From positions 2,294,001-2,358,000 of the forward strand of contig JBBELK010000062.1 of NCBI GenBank assembly GCA_037783545.1: DNA of 64,000 nt, in the 5' to 3' direction. Under the pieces are notes generated by a model. The model saw only the letters and a program-made list of their open reading frames with translations. It was not told the origin of the DNA and did not search any database. Positions 20,788-32,058 of the stretch are shown one piece after another; within the stretch, counting starts at the first letter, position 1; every line of letters starts with the position of its first letter. Origin of the DNA: Henricia sp. BOLD:AAB3569. Its lineage: Eukaryota > Echinodermata > Asteroidea > Spinulosida > Echinasteridae. The translations under genes were made by a program, and so were the position numbers.

Positions 20788-20916
20788 TTTCCGCAATGCT
20801 TGCGATAAAATGGCGAAACTCTGCTGTGCCATGGTACCACTTGCTTGTAAACAAAAAACAGCGAATGAAGGACATTGTCTGAGACCTGTGGAATAAGTAA
20901 CGATTTAAAAAAAACC

Positions 20917-20998
20917 TGGCAGCGGTGGGATTCGAACCCACGCCATCGAAATGACTGGTGCCTTAAACCAGCGCCTTAGACCGCTCGGCCACGCTACC
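20917..20998 (-). tRNA. tRNA-Leu(AAG), unit 3
   Basis: No change seen; T8 trailer. Confidence 0.94.
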
Positions 20999-21198
20999 AC
21001 ATCAGGCAACTCGTACATGTTGCCCTGGGGGTGGCCTGATGTTCCCATTTTAGTTTTAAGTAGTTAAAGACGAGGCTCGTCAATGTGCGTGCGAGGAACA
21101 AATTCGTGCCACGAAATTCACCGCCCCACATAAAAGCATGTACGGTGAACTCCACTCCAATAGGACACCTTTGAGGCTTGATTTCATTCAAAATAACT

Positions 21199-21280
21199 TG
21201 GCAGCGGTGGGATTCGAACCCACGCCATCGAAATGACTGGTGCCTAAAACCAGCGCCTTAGACCGCTCGGCCACGCTACC
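21199..21280 (-). tRNA. tRNA-Leu(UAG), unit 3
   Basis: No change seen. Confidence 0.94.
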
Positions 21281-21409
21281 TTTCCGCAATGCTTGCGATA
21301 AAATGGCGAAACTCTGCTGTGCCATGGTACCACTTGCTTGTAAACAAAAAACAGCGAATGAAGGACATTGTCTGAGACCTGTGGAATAAGTAACGATTTA
21401 AAAAAAGCC

Positions 21410-21491
21410 TGGCAGCGGTGGGATTCGAACCCACGCCATCGAAATGACTGGTGCCTTAAACCAGCGCCTTAGACCGCTCGGCCACGCTACC
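21410..21491 (-). tRNA. tRNA-Leu(AAG), unit 4
   Basis: No change seen; T7 trailer. Confidence 0.94.
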
Positions 21492-21691
21492 ACATCAGGC
21501 AACTCGTACATGTTGCCCTGGGGGTGGCCTGATGTTCCCATTTTAGTTTTAAGTAGTTAAAGACGAGGCTCGTCAATGTGCGTGCGAGGAACAAATTCGT
21601 GCCACGAAATTCACCGCCCCACATAAAAGCATGTACGGTGAACTCCACTCCAATAGGACACCTTTGAGGCTTGATTTCATTCAAAATAACT

Positions 21692-21773
21692 TGGCAGCGG
21701 TGGGATTCGAACCCACGCCATCGAAATGACTGGTGCCTAAAACCAGCGCCTTAGACCGCTCGGCCACGCTACC
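21692..21773 (-). tRNA. tRNA-Leu(UAG), unit 4
   Basis: No change seen. Confidence 0.94.
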
Positions 21774-21902
21774 TTTCCGCAATGCTTGCGATAAAATGGC
21801 GAAACTCTGCTGTGCCATGGTACCACTTGCTTGTAAACAAAAAACAGCGAATGAAGGACATTGTCTGAGACCTGTGGAATAAGTAACGATTTAAAAAAAA
21901 CC

Positions 21903-21984
21903 TGGCAGCGGTGGGATTCGAACCCACGCCATCGAAATGACTGGTGCCTTAAACCAGCGCCTTAGACCGCTCGGCCACGCTACC
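21903..21984 (-). tRNA. tRNA-Leu(AAG), unit 5
   Basis: No change seen; T8 trailer. Confidence 0.94.
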
Positions 21985-22184
21985 ACATCAGGCAACTCGT
22001 ACATGTTGCCCTGGGGGTGGCCTGATGTTCCCATTTTAGTTTTAAGTAGTTAAAGACGAGGCTCGTCAATGTGCGTGCGAGGAACAAATTCGTGCCACGA
22101 AATTCACCGCCCCACATAAAAGCATGTACGGTGAACTCCACTCCAATAGGACACCTTTGAGGCTTGATTTCATTCAAAATAACT

Positions 22185-22266
22185 TGGCAGCGGTGGGATT
22201 CGAACCCACGCCATCGAAATGACTGGTGCCTAAAACCAGCGCCTTAGACCGCTCGGCCACGCTACC
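22185..22266 (-). tRNA. tRNA-Leu(UAG), unit 5
   Basis: No change seen. Confidence 0.94.
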
Positions 22267-22395
22267 TTTCCGCAATGCTTGCGATAAAATGGCGAAACTC
22301 TGCTGTGCCATGGTACCACTTGCTTGTAAACAAAAAACAGCGAATGAAGGACATTGTCTGAGACCTGTGGAATAAGTAACGATTTAAAAAAAGCC

Positions 22396-22477
22396 TGGCA
22401 GCGGTGGGATTCGAACCCACGCCATCGAAATGACTGGTGCCTTAAACCAGCGCCTTAGACCGCTCGGCCACGCTACC
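22396..22477 (-). tRNA. tRNA-Leu(AAG), unit 6
   Basis: No change seen; T7 trailer. Confidence 0.94.
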
Positions 22478-22677
22478 ACATCAGGCAACTCGTACATGTT
22501 GCCCTGGGGGTGGCCTGATGTTCCCATTTTAGTTTTAAGTAGTTAAAGACGAGGCTCGTCAATGTGCGTGCGAGGAACAAATTCGTGCCACGAAATTCAC
22601 CGCCCCACATAAAAGCATGTACGGTGAACTCCACTCCAATAGGACACCTTTGAGGCTTGATTTCATTCAAAATAACT

Positions 22678-22759
22678 TGGCAGCGGTGGGATTCGAACCC
22701 ACGCCATCGAAATGACTGGTGCCTAAAACCAGCGCCTTAGACCGCTCGGCCACGCTACC
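22678..22759 (-). tRNA. tRNA-Leu(UAG), unit 6
   Basis: No change seen. Confidence 0.94.
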
Positions 22760-22887
22760 TTTCCGCAATGCTTGCGATAAAATGGCGAAACTCTGCTGTG
22801 CCATGGTACCACTTGCTTGTAAACAAAAAACAGCGAATGAAGGACATTGTCTGAGACCTGTGGAATAAGTAACGATTTAAAAAAAAC

Positions 22888-22963
22888 CGGTGGGATTCGA
22901 ACCCACGCCATCGAAATGACTGGTGCCTTAAACCAGCGCCTTAGACCGCTCGGCCACGCTACC
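22888..22963 (-). pseudogene. tRNA-Leu(AAG) lacking the 3' acceptor strand, unit 7
   Basis: A 7-bp deletion fuses the T-stem directly to the oligo-T tract (plus strand aaaaaaccggtgggattcg), removing ctgcca of the acceptor stem. The internal promoter is intact, so it could still be transcribed, but the product cannot form a normal acceptor. The following spacer has an 8-bp duplication (cataaaag, near 23096-23111). Confidence 0.85.
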
Positions 22964-23171
22964 ACATCAGGCAACTCGTACATGTTGCCCTGGGGGTGGC
23001 CTGATGTTCCCATTTTAGTTTTAAGTAGTTAAAGACGAGGCTCGTCAATGTGCGTGCGAGGAACAAATTCGTGCCACGAAATTCACCGCCCCACATAAAA
23101 GCATAAAAGCATGTACGGTGAACTCCACTCCAATAGGACACCTTTGAGGCTTGATTTCATTCAAAATAACT

Positions 23172-23253
23172 TGGCAGCGGTGGGATTCGAACCCACGCCA
23201 TCGAAATGACTGGTGCCTAAAACCAGCGCCTTAGACCGCTCGGCCACGCTACC
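23172..23253 (-). tRNA. tRNA-Leu(UAG), unit 7
   Basis: No change seen. Confidence 0.94.
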
Positions 23254-23382
23254 TTTCCGCAATGCTTGCGATAAAATGGCGAAACTCTGCTGTGCCATGG
23301 TACCACTTGCTTGTAAACAAAAAACAGCGAATGAAGGACATTGTCTGAGACCTGTGGAATAAGTAACGATTTAAAAAAAGCC

Positions 23383-23464
23383 TGGCAGCGGTGGGATTCG
23401 AACCCACGCCATCGAAATGACTGGTGCCTTAAACCAGCGCCTTAGACCGCTCGGCCACGCTACC
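23383..23464 (-). tRNA. tRNA-Leu(AAG), unit 8
   Basis: No change seen; T7 trailer. Confidence 0.94.
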
Positions 23465-23664
23465 ACATCAGGCAACTCGTACATGTTGCCCTGGGGGTGG
23501 CCTGATGTTCCCATTTTAGTTTTAAGTAGTTAAAGACGAGGCTCGTCAATGTGCGTGCGAGGAACAAATTCGTGCCACGAAATTCACCGCCCCACATAAA
23601 AGCATGTACGGTGAACTCCACTCCAATAGGACACATTTGAGGCTTGATTTCATTCAAAATAACT

Positions 23665-23746
23665 TGGCAGCGGTGGGATTCGAAACCACGCCATCGAAAT
23701 GACTGGTGCCTAAAACCAGCGCCTTAGACCGCTCGGCCACGCTACC
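23665..23746 (-). tRNA. tRNA-Leu(UAG) with B-box change, unit 8
   Basis: At 23685 C is A on the plus strand, turning gene-sense gggttcgaatcc into ggtttcgaatcc. This alters the invariant G53 of the T-stem and a core B-box base, so this copy may be weak or dead. Confidence 0.85.
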
Positions 23747-23875
23747 TTTCCGCAATGCTTGCGATAAAATGGCGAAACTCTGCTGTGCCATGGTACTACT
23801 TGCTTGTAAACAAAAAACAGCGAATGAAGGACATTGTCTGAGACCTGTGGAATAAGTAACGATTTAAAAAAAGCC

Positions 23876-23957
23876 TGGCAGCGGTGGGATTCGAACCCAC
23901 GCCATCGAAATGACTGGTGCCTTAAACCAGCGCCTTAGACCGCTCGGCCACGCTACC
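23876..23957 (-). tRNA. tRNA-Leu(AAG), unit 9
   Basis: No change seen; T7 trailer. Confidence 0.94.
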
Positions 23958-24157
23958 ACATCAGGCAACTCGTACATGTTGCCCTGGGGGTGGCCTGATG
24001 TTCCCATTTTAGTTTTAAGTAGTTAAAGACGAGGCTCGTCAATGTGCGTGCGAGGAACAAATTCGTGCCACGAAATTCACCGCCCCACATAAAAGCATGT
24101 ACGGTGAACTCCACTCCAATAGGACACCTTTGAGGCTTGATTTCATTCAAAATAACT

Positions 24158-24239
24158 TGGCAGCGGTGGGATTCGAACCCACGCCATCGAAATGACTGGT
24201 GCCTAAAACCAGCGCCTTAGACCGCTCGGCCACGCTACC
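24158..24239 (-). tRNA. tRNA-Leu(UAG), unit 9
   Basis: No change seen. Confidence 0.94.
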
Positions 24240-24368
24240 TTTCCGCAATGCTTGCGATAAAATGGCGAAACTCTGCTGTGCCATGGTACCACTTGCTTGT
24301 AAACAAAAAACAGCGAATGAAGGACATTGTCTGAGACCTGTGGAATAAGTAACGATTTAAAAAAAGCC

Positions 24369-24450
24369 TGGCAGCGGTGGGATTCGAACCCACGCCATCG
24401 AAATGACTGGTGCCTTAAACCAGCGCCTTAGACCGCTCGGCCACGCTACC
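24369..24450 (-). tRNA. tRNA-Leu(AAG), unit 10
   Basis: No change seen; T7 trailer. Confidence 0.94.
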
Positions 24451-24650
24451 ACATCAGGCAACTCGTACATGTTGCCCTGGGGGTGGCCTGATGTTCCCAT
24501 TTTAGTTTTAAGTAGTTAAAGACGAGGCTCGTCAATGTGCGTGCGAGGAACAAATTCGTGCCACGAAATTCACCGCCCCACATAAAAGCATGTACGGTGA
24601 ACTCCACTCCAATAGGACACCTTTGAGGCTTGATTTCATTCAAAATAACT

Positions 24651-24732
24651 TGGCAGCGGTGGGATTCGAACCCACGCCATCGAAATGACTGGTGCCTAAA
24701 ACCAGCGCCTTAGACCGCTCGGCCACGCTACC
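24651..24732 (-). tRNA. tRNA-Leu(UAG), unit 10
   Basis: No change seen. Confidence 0.94.
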
Positions 24733-24861
24733 TTTCCGCAATGCTTGCGATAAAATGGCGAAACTCTGCTGTGCCATGGTACCACTTGCTTGTAAACAAA
24801 AAACAGCGAATGAAGGACATTGTCTGAGACCTGTGGAATAAGTAACGATTTAAAAAAAGCC

Positions 24862-24943
24862 TGGCAGCGGTGGGATTCGAACCCACGCCATCGAAATAAC
24901 TGGTGCCTTAAACCAGCGCCTTAGACCGCTCGGCCACGCTACC
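24862..24943 (-). tRNA. tRNA-Leu(AAG), variable-arm variant, unit 11
   Basis: At 24898 G is A, changing a C-G pair of the variable arm to U-G; folding should be preserved. T7 trailer. Confidence 0.92.
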
Positions 24944-25143
24944 ACATCAGGCAACTCGTACATGTTGCCCTGGGGGTGGCCTGATGTTCCCATTTTAGTT
25001 TTAAGTAGTTAAAGACGAGGCTCGTCAATGTGCGTGCGAGGAACAAATTCGTGCCACGAAATTCACCGCCCCACATAAAAGCATGTACGGTGAACTCCAC
25101 TCCAATAGGACACCTTTGAGGCTTGATTTCATTCAAAATAACT

Positions 25144-25225
25144 TGGCAGCGGTGGGATTCGAACCCACGCCATCGAAATGACTGGTGCCTAAAACCAGCG
25201 CCTTAGACCGCTCGGCCACGCTACC
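25144..25225 (-). tRNA. tRNA-Leu(UAG), unit 11
   Basis: No change seen. Confidence 0.94.
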
Positions 25226-25354
25226 TTTCCGCAATGCTTGCGATAAAATGGCGAAACTCTGCTGTGCCATGGTACCACTTGCTTGTAAACAAAAAACAGC
25301 GAATGAAGGACATTGTCTGAGACCTGTGGAATAAGTAACGATTTAAAAAAAACC

Positions 25355-25436
25355 TGGCAGCGGTGGGATTCGAACCCACGCCATCGAAATGACTGGTGCC
25401 TTAAACCAGCGCCTTAGACCGCTCGGCCACGCTACC
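25355..25436 (-). tRNA. tRNA-Leu(AAG), unit 12
   Basis: No change seen; T8 trailer. Confidence 0.94.
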
Positions 25437-25636
25437 ACATCAGGCAACTCGTACATGTTGCCCTGGGGGTGGCCTGATGTTCCCATTTTAGTTTTAAGTA
25501 GTTAAAGACGAGGCTCGTCAATGTGCGTGCGAGGAACAAATTCGTGCCACGAAATTCACCGCCCCACATAAAAGCATGTACGGTGAACTCCACTCCAATA
25601 GGACACCTTTGAGGCTTGATTTCATTCAAAATAACT

Positions 25637-25718
25637 TGGCAGCGGTGGGATTCGAACCCACGCCATCGAAATGACTGGTGCCTAAAACCAGCGCCTTAGA
25701 CCGCTCGGCCACGCTACC
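25637..25718 (-). tRNA. tRNA-Leu(UAG), unit 12
   Basis: No change seen. Confidence 0.94.
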
Positions 25719-25847
25719 TTTCCGCAATGCTTGCGATAAAATGGCGAAACTCTGCTGTGCCATGGTACCACTTGCTTGTAAACAAAAAACAGCGAATGAA
25801 GGACATTGTCTGAGACCTGTGGAATAAGTAACGATTTAAAAAAAGCC

Positions 25848-25929
25848 TGGCAGCGGTGGGATTCGAACCCACGCCATCGAAATGACTGGTGCCTTAAACC
25901 AGCGCCTTAGACCGCTCGGCCACGCTACC
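25848..25929 (-). tRNA. tRNA-Leu(AAG), unit 13
   Basis: No change seen; T7 trailer. Confidence 0.94.
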
Positions 25930-26129
25930 ACATCAGGCAACTCGTACATGTTGCCCTGGGGGTGGCCTGATGTTCCCATTTTAGTTTTAAGTAGTTAAAG
26001 ACGAGGCTCGTCAATGTGCGTGCGAGGAACAAATTCGTGCCACGAAATTCACCGCCCCACATAAAAGCATGTACGGTGAACTCCACTCCAATAGGACACC
26101 TTTGAGGCTTGATTTCATTCAAAATAACT

Positions 26130-26211
26130 TGGCAGCGGTGGGATTCGAACCCACGCCATCGAAATGACTGGTGCCTAAAACCAGCGCCTTAGACCGCTCG
26201 GCCACGCTACC
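26130..26211 (-). tRNA. tRNA-Leu(UAG), unit 13
   Basis: No change seen. Confidence 0.94.
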
Positions 26212-26340
26212 TTTCCGCAATGCTTGCGATAAAATGGCGAAACTCTGCTGTGCCATGGTACCACTTGCTTGTAAACAAAAAACAGCGAATGAAGGACATT
26301 GTCTGAGACCTGTGGAATAAGTAACGATTTAAAAAAAACC

Positions 26341-26422
26341 TGGCAGCGGTGGGATTCGAACCCACGCCATCGAAATGACTGGTGCCTTAAACCAGCGCCT
26401 TAGACCGCTCGGCCACGCTACC
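26341..26422 (-). tRNA. tRNA-Leu(AAG), unit 14
   Basis: No change seen; T8 trailer. Confidence 0.94.
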
Positions 26423-26622
26423 ACATCAGGCAACTCGTACATGTTGCCCTGGGGGTGGCCTGATGTTCCCATTTTAGTTTTAAGTAGTTAAAGACGAGGC
26501 TCGTCAATGTGCGTGCGAGGAACAAATTCGTGCCACGAAATTCACCGCCCCACATAAAAGCATGTACGGTGAACTCCACTCCAATAGGACACCTTTGAGG
26601 CTTGATTTCATTCAAAATAACT

Positions 26623-26704
26623 TGGCAGCGGTGGGATTCGAACCCACGCCATCGAAATGACTGGTGCCTAAAACCAGCGCCTTAGACCGCTCGGCCACGC
26701 TACC
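26623..26704 (-). tRNA. tRNA-Leu(UAG), unit 14
   Basis: No change seen. Confidence 0.94.
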
Positions 26705-26833
26705 TTTCCGCAATGCTTGCGATAAAATGGCGAAACTCTGCTGTGCCATGGTACCACTTGCTTGTAAACAAAAAACAGCGAATGAAGGACATTGTCTGAG
26801 ACCTGTGGAATAAGTAACGATTTAAAAAAAGCC

Positions 26834-26915
26834 TGGCAGCGGTGGGATTCGAACCCACGCCATCGAAATGACTGGTGCCTTAAACCAGCGCCTTAGACCG
26901 CTCGGCCACGCTACC
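26834..26915 (-). tRNA. tRNA-Leu(AAG), unit 15
   Basis: No change seen; T7 trailer. Confidence 0.94.
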
Positions 26916-27115
26916 ACATCAGGCAACTCGTACATGTTGCCCTGGGGGTGGCCTGATGTTCCCATTTTAGTTTTAAGTAGTTAAAGACGAGGCTCGTCAA
27001 TGTGCGTGCGAGGAACAAATTCGTGCCACGAAATTCACCGCCCCACATAAAAGCATGTACGGTGAACTCCACTCCAATAGGACACCTTTGAGGCTTGATT
27101 TCATTCAAAATAACT

Positions 27116-27197
27116 TGGCAGCGGTGGGATTCGAACCCACGCCATCGAAATGACTGGTGCCTAAAACCAGCGCCTTAGACCGCTCGGCCACGCTACC
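27116..27197 (-). tRNA. tRNA-Leu(UAG), unit 15
   Basis: No change seen. Confidence 0.94.
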
Positions 27198-27326
27198 TTT
27201 CCGCAATGCTTGCGATAAAATGGCGAAACTCTGCTGTGCCATGGTACCACTTGCTTGTAAACAAAAAACAGCGAATGAAGGACATTGTCTGAGACCTGTG
27301 GAATAAGTAACGATTTAAAAAAAACC

Positions 27327-27408
27327 TGGCAGCGGTGGGATTCGAACCCACGCCATCGAAATGACTGGTGCCTTAAACCAGCGCCTTAGACCGCTCGGCC
27401 ACGCTACC
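27327..27408 (-). tRNA. tRNA-Leu(AAG), unit 16
   Basis: No change seen; T8 trailer. Confidence 0.94.
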
Positions 27409-27608
27409 ACATCAGGCAACTCGTACATGTTGCCCTGGGGGTGGCCTGATGTTCCCATTTTAGTTTTAAGTAGTTAAAGACGAGGCTCGTCAATGTGCGT
27501 GCGAGGAACAAATTCGTGCCACGAAATTCACCGCCCCACATAAAAGCATGTACGGTGAACTCCACTCCAATAGGACACCTTTGAGGCTTGATTTCATTCA
27601 AAATAACT

Positions 27609-27690
27609 TGGCAGCGGTGGGATTCGAACCCACGCCATCGAAATGACTGGTGCCTAAAACCAGCGCCTTAGACCGCTCGGCCACGCTACC
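27609..27690 (-). tRNA. tRNA-Leu(UAG), unit 16
   Basis: No change seen. Confidence 0.94.
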
Positions 27691-27819
27691 TTTCCGCAAT
27701 GCTTGCGATAAAATGGCGAAACTCTGCTGTGCCATGGTACCACTTGCTTGTAAACAAAAAACAGCGAATGAAGGACATTGTCTGAGACCTGTGGAATAAG
27801 TAACGATTTAAAAAAAGCC

Positions 27820-27901
27820 TGGCAGCGGTGGGATTCGAACCCACGCCATCGAAATGACTGGTGCCTTAAACCAGCGCCTTAGACCGCTCGGCCACGCTAC
27901 C
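27820..27901 (-). tRNA. tRNA-Leu(AAG), unit 17 (SINE-split unit)
   Basis: No change seen; T7 trailer. The spacer to its right is split by the SINE at 28032. Confidence 0.94.
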
Positions 27902-28031
27902 ACATCAGGCAACTCGTACATGTTGCCCTGGGGGTGGCCTGATGTTCCCATTTTAGTTTTAAGTAGTTAAAGACGAGGCTCGTCAATGTGCGTGCGAGGA
28001 ACAAATTCGTGCCACGAAATTCACCGCCCCA

Positions 28032-28316
28032 GGGGCGGTCGGGTTGGCGTACGGGTTCTTTCCTCGCCTTTCACCTCTGGGGTCCCGGGTTCGAATCCGG
28101 GGCGTGTATGTGGATTGGGTTTGCAGTCCCTACTTGACCGCGTGGGTTTTCCCCTGGGGAATTTCTCTGGGGGTTTTCCTCCCACTTCTAAAACTGCAAC
28201 TCCTTCTTCGTCATCTCAAGTTGATAATATAGTATAGTTAAAAGCTAAAACCGTATAGTTGATGGCATAAAGGGCCTTAGTTGCCGAAGATGCCATAAAA
28301 TATACAACAACAACAA
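28032..28316 (+). mobile_element. tRNA-derived SINE inserted in the array
   Basis: A 285-bp insertion flanked by a perfect 10-bp duplication, caccgcccca, at 28022-28031 and 28317-28326. The head begins ggggcggtcgggttggcgta and has a perfect Pol III B box, ggttcgaatcc, at 28088-28098. It ends in a caacaacaacaa tail. These are the marks of LINE-driven SINE retroposition. A related, older copy lies at 12240. The family is not named. Confidence 0.9.
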
Positions 28317-28396
28317 CACCGCCCCACATAAAAGCATGTACGGTGAACTCCACTCCAATAGGACACCTTTGAGGCTTGATTTCATTCAAAATAACT

Positions 28397-28478
28397 TGGC
28401 AGCGGTGGGATTCGAACCCACGCCATCGAAATGACTGGTGCCTAAAACCAGCGCCTTAGACCGCTCGGCCACGCTACC
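28397..28478 (-). tRNA. tRNA-Leu(UAG), unit 17
   Basis: No change seen; lies right of the SINE. Confidence 0.94.
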
Positions 28479-28607
28479 TTTCCGCAATGCTTGCGATAAA
28501 ATGGCGAAACTCTGCTGTGCCATGGTACCACTTGCTTGTAAACAAAAAACAGCGAATGAAGGACATTGTCTGAGACCTGTGGAATAAGTAACGATTTAAA
28601 AAAAACC

Positions 28608-28689
28608 TGGCAGCGGTGGGATTCGAACCCACGCCATCGAAATGACTGGTGCCTTAAACCAGCGCCTTAGACCGCTCGGCCACGCTACC
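28608..28689 (-). tRNA. tRNA-Leu(AAG), unit 18
   Basis: No change seen; T8 trailer. Confidence 0.94.
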
Positions 28690-28889
28690 ACATCAGGCAA
28701 CTCGTACATGTTGCCCTGGGGGTGGCCTGATGTTCCCATTTTAGTTTTAAGTAGTTAAAGACGAGGCTCGTCAATGTGCGTGCGAGGAACAAATTCGTGC
28801 CACGAAATTCACCGCCCCACATAAAAGCATGTACGGTGAACTCCACTCCAATAGGACACCTTTGAGGCTTGATTTCATTCAAAATAACT

Positions 28890-28971
28890 TGGCAGCGGTG
28901 GGATTCGAACCCACGCCATCGAAATGACTGGTGCCTAAAACCAGCGCCTTAGACCGCTCGGCCACGCTACC
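28890..28971 (-). tRNA. tRNA-Leu(UAG), unit 18
   Basis: No change seen. Confidence 0.94.
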
Positions 28972-29100
28972 TTTCCGCAATGCTTGCGATAAAATGGCGA
29001 AACTCTGCTGTGCCATGGTACCACTTGCTTGTAAACAAAAAACAGCGAATGAAGGACATTGTCTGAGACCTGTGGAATAAGTAACGATTTAAAAAAAGCC

Positions 29101-29182
29101 TGGCAGCGGTGGGATTCGAACCCACGCCATCGAAATGACTGGTGCCTTAAACCAGCGCCTTAGACCGCTCGGCCACGCTACC
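29101..29182 (-). tRNA. tRNA-Leu(AAG), unit 19
   Basis: No change seen; T7 trailer. Confidence 0.94.
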
Positions 29183-29382
29183 ACATCAGGCAACTCGTAC
29201 ATGTTGCCCTGGGGGTGGCCTGATGTTCCCATTTTAGTTTTAAGTAGTTAAAGACGAGGCTCGTCAATGTGCGTGCGAGGAACAAATTCGTGCCACGAAA
29301 TTCACCGCCCCACATAAAAGCATGTACGGTGAACTCCACTCCAATAGGACACCTTTGAGGCTTGATTTCATTCAAAATAACT

Positions 29383-29464
29383 TGGCAGCGGTGGGATTCG
29401 AACCCACGCCATCGAAATGACTGGTGCCTAAAACCAGCGCCTTAGACCGCTCGGCCACGCTACC
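29383..29464 (-). tRNA. tRNA-Leu(UAG), unit 19
   Basis: No change seen. Confidence 0.94.
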
Positions 29465-29593
29465 TTTCCGCAATGCTTGCGATAAAATGGCGAAACTCTG
29501 CTGTGCCATGGTACCACTTGCTTGTAAACAAAAAACAGCGAATGAAGGACATTGTCTGAGACCTGTGGAATAAGTAACGATTTAAAAAAAACC

Positions 29594-29675
29594 TGGCAGC
29601 GGTGGGATTCGAACCCACGCCATCGAAATGACTGGTGCCTTAAACCAGCGCCTTAGACCGCTCGGCCACGCTACC
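29594..29675 (-). tRNA. tRNA-Leu(AAG), unit 20
   Basis: No change seen; T8 trailer. Confidence 0.94.
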
Positions 29676-29875
29676 ACATCAGGCAACTCGTACATGTTGC
29701 CCTGGGGGTGGCCTGATGTTCCCATTTTAGTTTTAAGTAGTTAAAGACGAGGCTCGTCAATGTGCGTGCGAGGAACAAATTCGTGCCACGAAATTCACCG
29801 CCCCACATAAAAGCATGTACGGTGAACTCCACTCCAATAGGACACCTTTGAGGCTTGATTTCATTCAAAATAACT

Positions 29876-29957
29876 TGGCAGCGGTGGGATTCGAACCCAC
29901 GCCATCGAAATGACTGGTGCCTAAAACCAGCGCCTTAGACCGCTCGGCCACGCTACC
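29876..29957 (-). tRNA. tRNA-Leu(UAG), unit 20
   Basis: No change seen. Confidence 0.94.
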
Positions 29958-30086
29958 TTTCCGCAATGCTTGCGATAAAATGGCGAAACTCTGCTGTGCC
30001 ATGGTACCACTTGCTTGTAAACAAAAAACAGCGAATGAAGGACATTGTCTGAGACCTGTGGAATAAGTAACGATTTAAAAAAAGCC

Positions 30087-30168
30087 TGGCAGCGGTGGGA
30101 TTCGAACCCACGCCATCGAAATGACTGGTGCCTTAAACCAGCGCCTTAGACCGCTCGGCCACGCTACC
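30087..30168 (-). tRNA. tRNA-Leu(AAG), unit 21
   Basis: No change seen; T7 trailer. Confidence 0.94.
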
Positions 30169-30368
30169 ACATCAGGCAACTCGTACATGTTGCCCTGGGG
30201 GTGGCCTGATGTTCCCATTTTAGTTTTAAGTAGTTAAAGACGAGGCTCGTCAATGTGCGTGCGAGGAACAAATTCGTGCCACGAAATTCACCGCCCCACA
30301 TAAAAGCATGTACGGTGAACTCCACTCCAATAGGACACCTTTGAGGCTTGATTTCATTCAAAATAACT

Positions 30369-30450
30369 TGGCAGCGGTGGGATTCGAACCCACGCCATCG
30401 AAATGACTGGTGCCTAAAACCAGCGCCTTAGACCGCTCGGCCACGCTACC
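30369..30450 (-). tRNA. tRNA-Leu(UAG), unit 21
   Basis: No change seen. Confidence 0.94.
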
Positions 30451-30579
30451 TTTCCGCAATGCTTGCGATAAAATGGCGAAACTCTGCTGTGCCATGGTAC
30501 CACTTGCTTGTAAACAAAAAACAGCGAATGAAGGACATTGTCTGAGACCTGTGGAATAAGTAACGATTTAAAAAAAACC

Positions 30580-30661
30580 TGGCAGCGGTGGGATTCGAAC
30601 CCACGCCATCGAAATGACTGGTGCCTTAAACCAGCGCCTTAGACCGCTCGGCCACGCTACC
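30580..30661 (-). tRNA. tRNA-Leu(AAG), unit 22
   Basis: No change seen; T8 trailer. Confidence 0.94.
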
Positions 30662-30861
30662 ACATCAGGCAACTCGTACATGTTGCCCTGGGGGTGGCCT
30701 GATGTTCCCATTTTAGTTTTAAGTAGTTAAAGACGAGGCTCGTCAATGTGCGTGCGAGGAACAAATTCGTGCCACGAAATTCACCGCCCCACATAAAAGC
30801 ATGTACGGTGAACTCCACTCCAATAGGACACCTTTGAGGCTTGATTTCATTCAAAATAACT

Positions 30862-30943
30862 TGGCAGCGGTGGGATTCGAACCCACGCCATCGAAATGAC
30901 TGGTGCCTAAAACCAGCGCCTTAGACCGCTCGGCCACGCTACC
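30862..30943 (-). tRNA. tRNA-Leu(UAG), unit 22
   Basis: No change seen. Confidence 0.94.
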
Positions 30944-31072
30944 TTTCCGCAATGCTTGCGATAAAATGGCGAAACTCTGCTGTGCCATGGTACCACTTGC
31001 TTGTAAACAAAAAACAGCGAATGAAGGACATTGTCTGAGACCTGTGGAATAAGTAACGATTTAAAAAAAGCC

Positions 31073-31154
31073 TGGCAGCGGTGGGATTCGAACCCACGCC
31101 ATCGAAATGACTGGTGCCTTAAACCAGCGCCTTAGACCGCTCGGCCACGCTACC
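31073..31154 (-). tRNA. tRNA-Leu(AAG), unit 23
   Basis: No change seen; T7 trailer. Confidence 0.94.
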
Positions 31155-31354
31155 ACATCAGGCAACTCGTACATGTTGCCCTGGGGGTGGCCTGATGTTC
31201 CCATTTTAGTTTTAAGTAGTTAAAGACGAGGCTCGTCAATGTGCGTGCGAGGAACAAATTCGTGCCACGAAATTCACCGCCCCACATAAAAGCATGTACG
31301 GTGAACTCCACTCCAATAGGACACCTTTGAGGCTTGATTTCATTCAAAATAACT

Positions 31355-31436
31355 TGGCAGCGGTCGGATTCGAACCCACGCCATCGAAATGACTGGTGCC
31401 TAAAACCAGCGCCTTAGACCGCTCGGCCACGCTACC
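31355..31436 (-). tRNA. tRNA-Leu(UAG), T-stem mismatch, unit 23
   Basis: At 31365 G is C (plus strand gcggtcggattcg), giving a C-to-G change in the 3' strand of the T-stem and one mismatch. Confidence 0.9.
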
Positions 31437-31565
31437 TTTCCGCAATGCTTGCGATAAAATGGCGAAACTCTGCTGTGCCATGGTACCACTTGCTTGTAAA
31501 CAAAAAACAGCGAATGAAGGACATTGTCTGAGACCTGTGGAATAAGTAACGATTTAAAAAAAACC

Positions 31566-31647
31566 TGGCAGCGGTGGGATTCGAACCCACGCCATCGAAA
31601 TGACTGGTGCCTTAAACCAGCGCCTTAGACCGCTCGGCCACGCTACC
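31566..31647 (-). tRNA. tRNA-Leu(AAG), unit 24
   Basis: No change seen; T8 trailer. Confidence 0.94.
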
Positions 31648-31847
31648 ACATCAGGCAACTCGTACATGTTGCCCTGGGGGTGGCCTGATGTTCCCATTTT
31701 AGTTTTAAGTAGTTAAAGACGAGGCTCGTCAATGTGCGTGCGAGGAACAAATTCGTGCCACGAAATTCACCGCCCCACATAAAAGCATGTACGGTGAACT
31801 CCACTCCAATAGGACACCTTTGAGGCTTGATTTCATTCAAAATAACT

Positions 31848-31929
31848 TGGCAGCGGTGGGATTCGAACCCACGCCATCGAAATGACTGGTGCCTAAAACC
31901 AGCGCCTTAGACCGCTCGGCCACGCTACC
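31848..31929 (-). tRNA. tRNA-Leu(UAG), unit 24
   Basis: No change seen. Confidence 0.94.
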
Positions 31930-32058
31930 TTTCCGCAATGCTTGCGATAAAATGGCGAAACTCTGCTGTGCCATGGTACCACTTGCTTGTAAACAAAAAA
32001 CAGCGAATGAAGGACATTGTCTGAGACCTGTGGAATAAGTAACGATTTAAAAAAAGCC

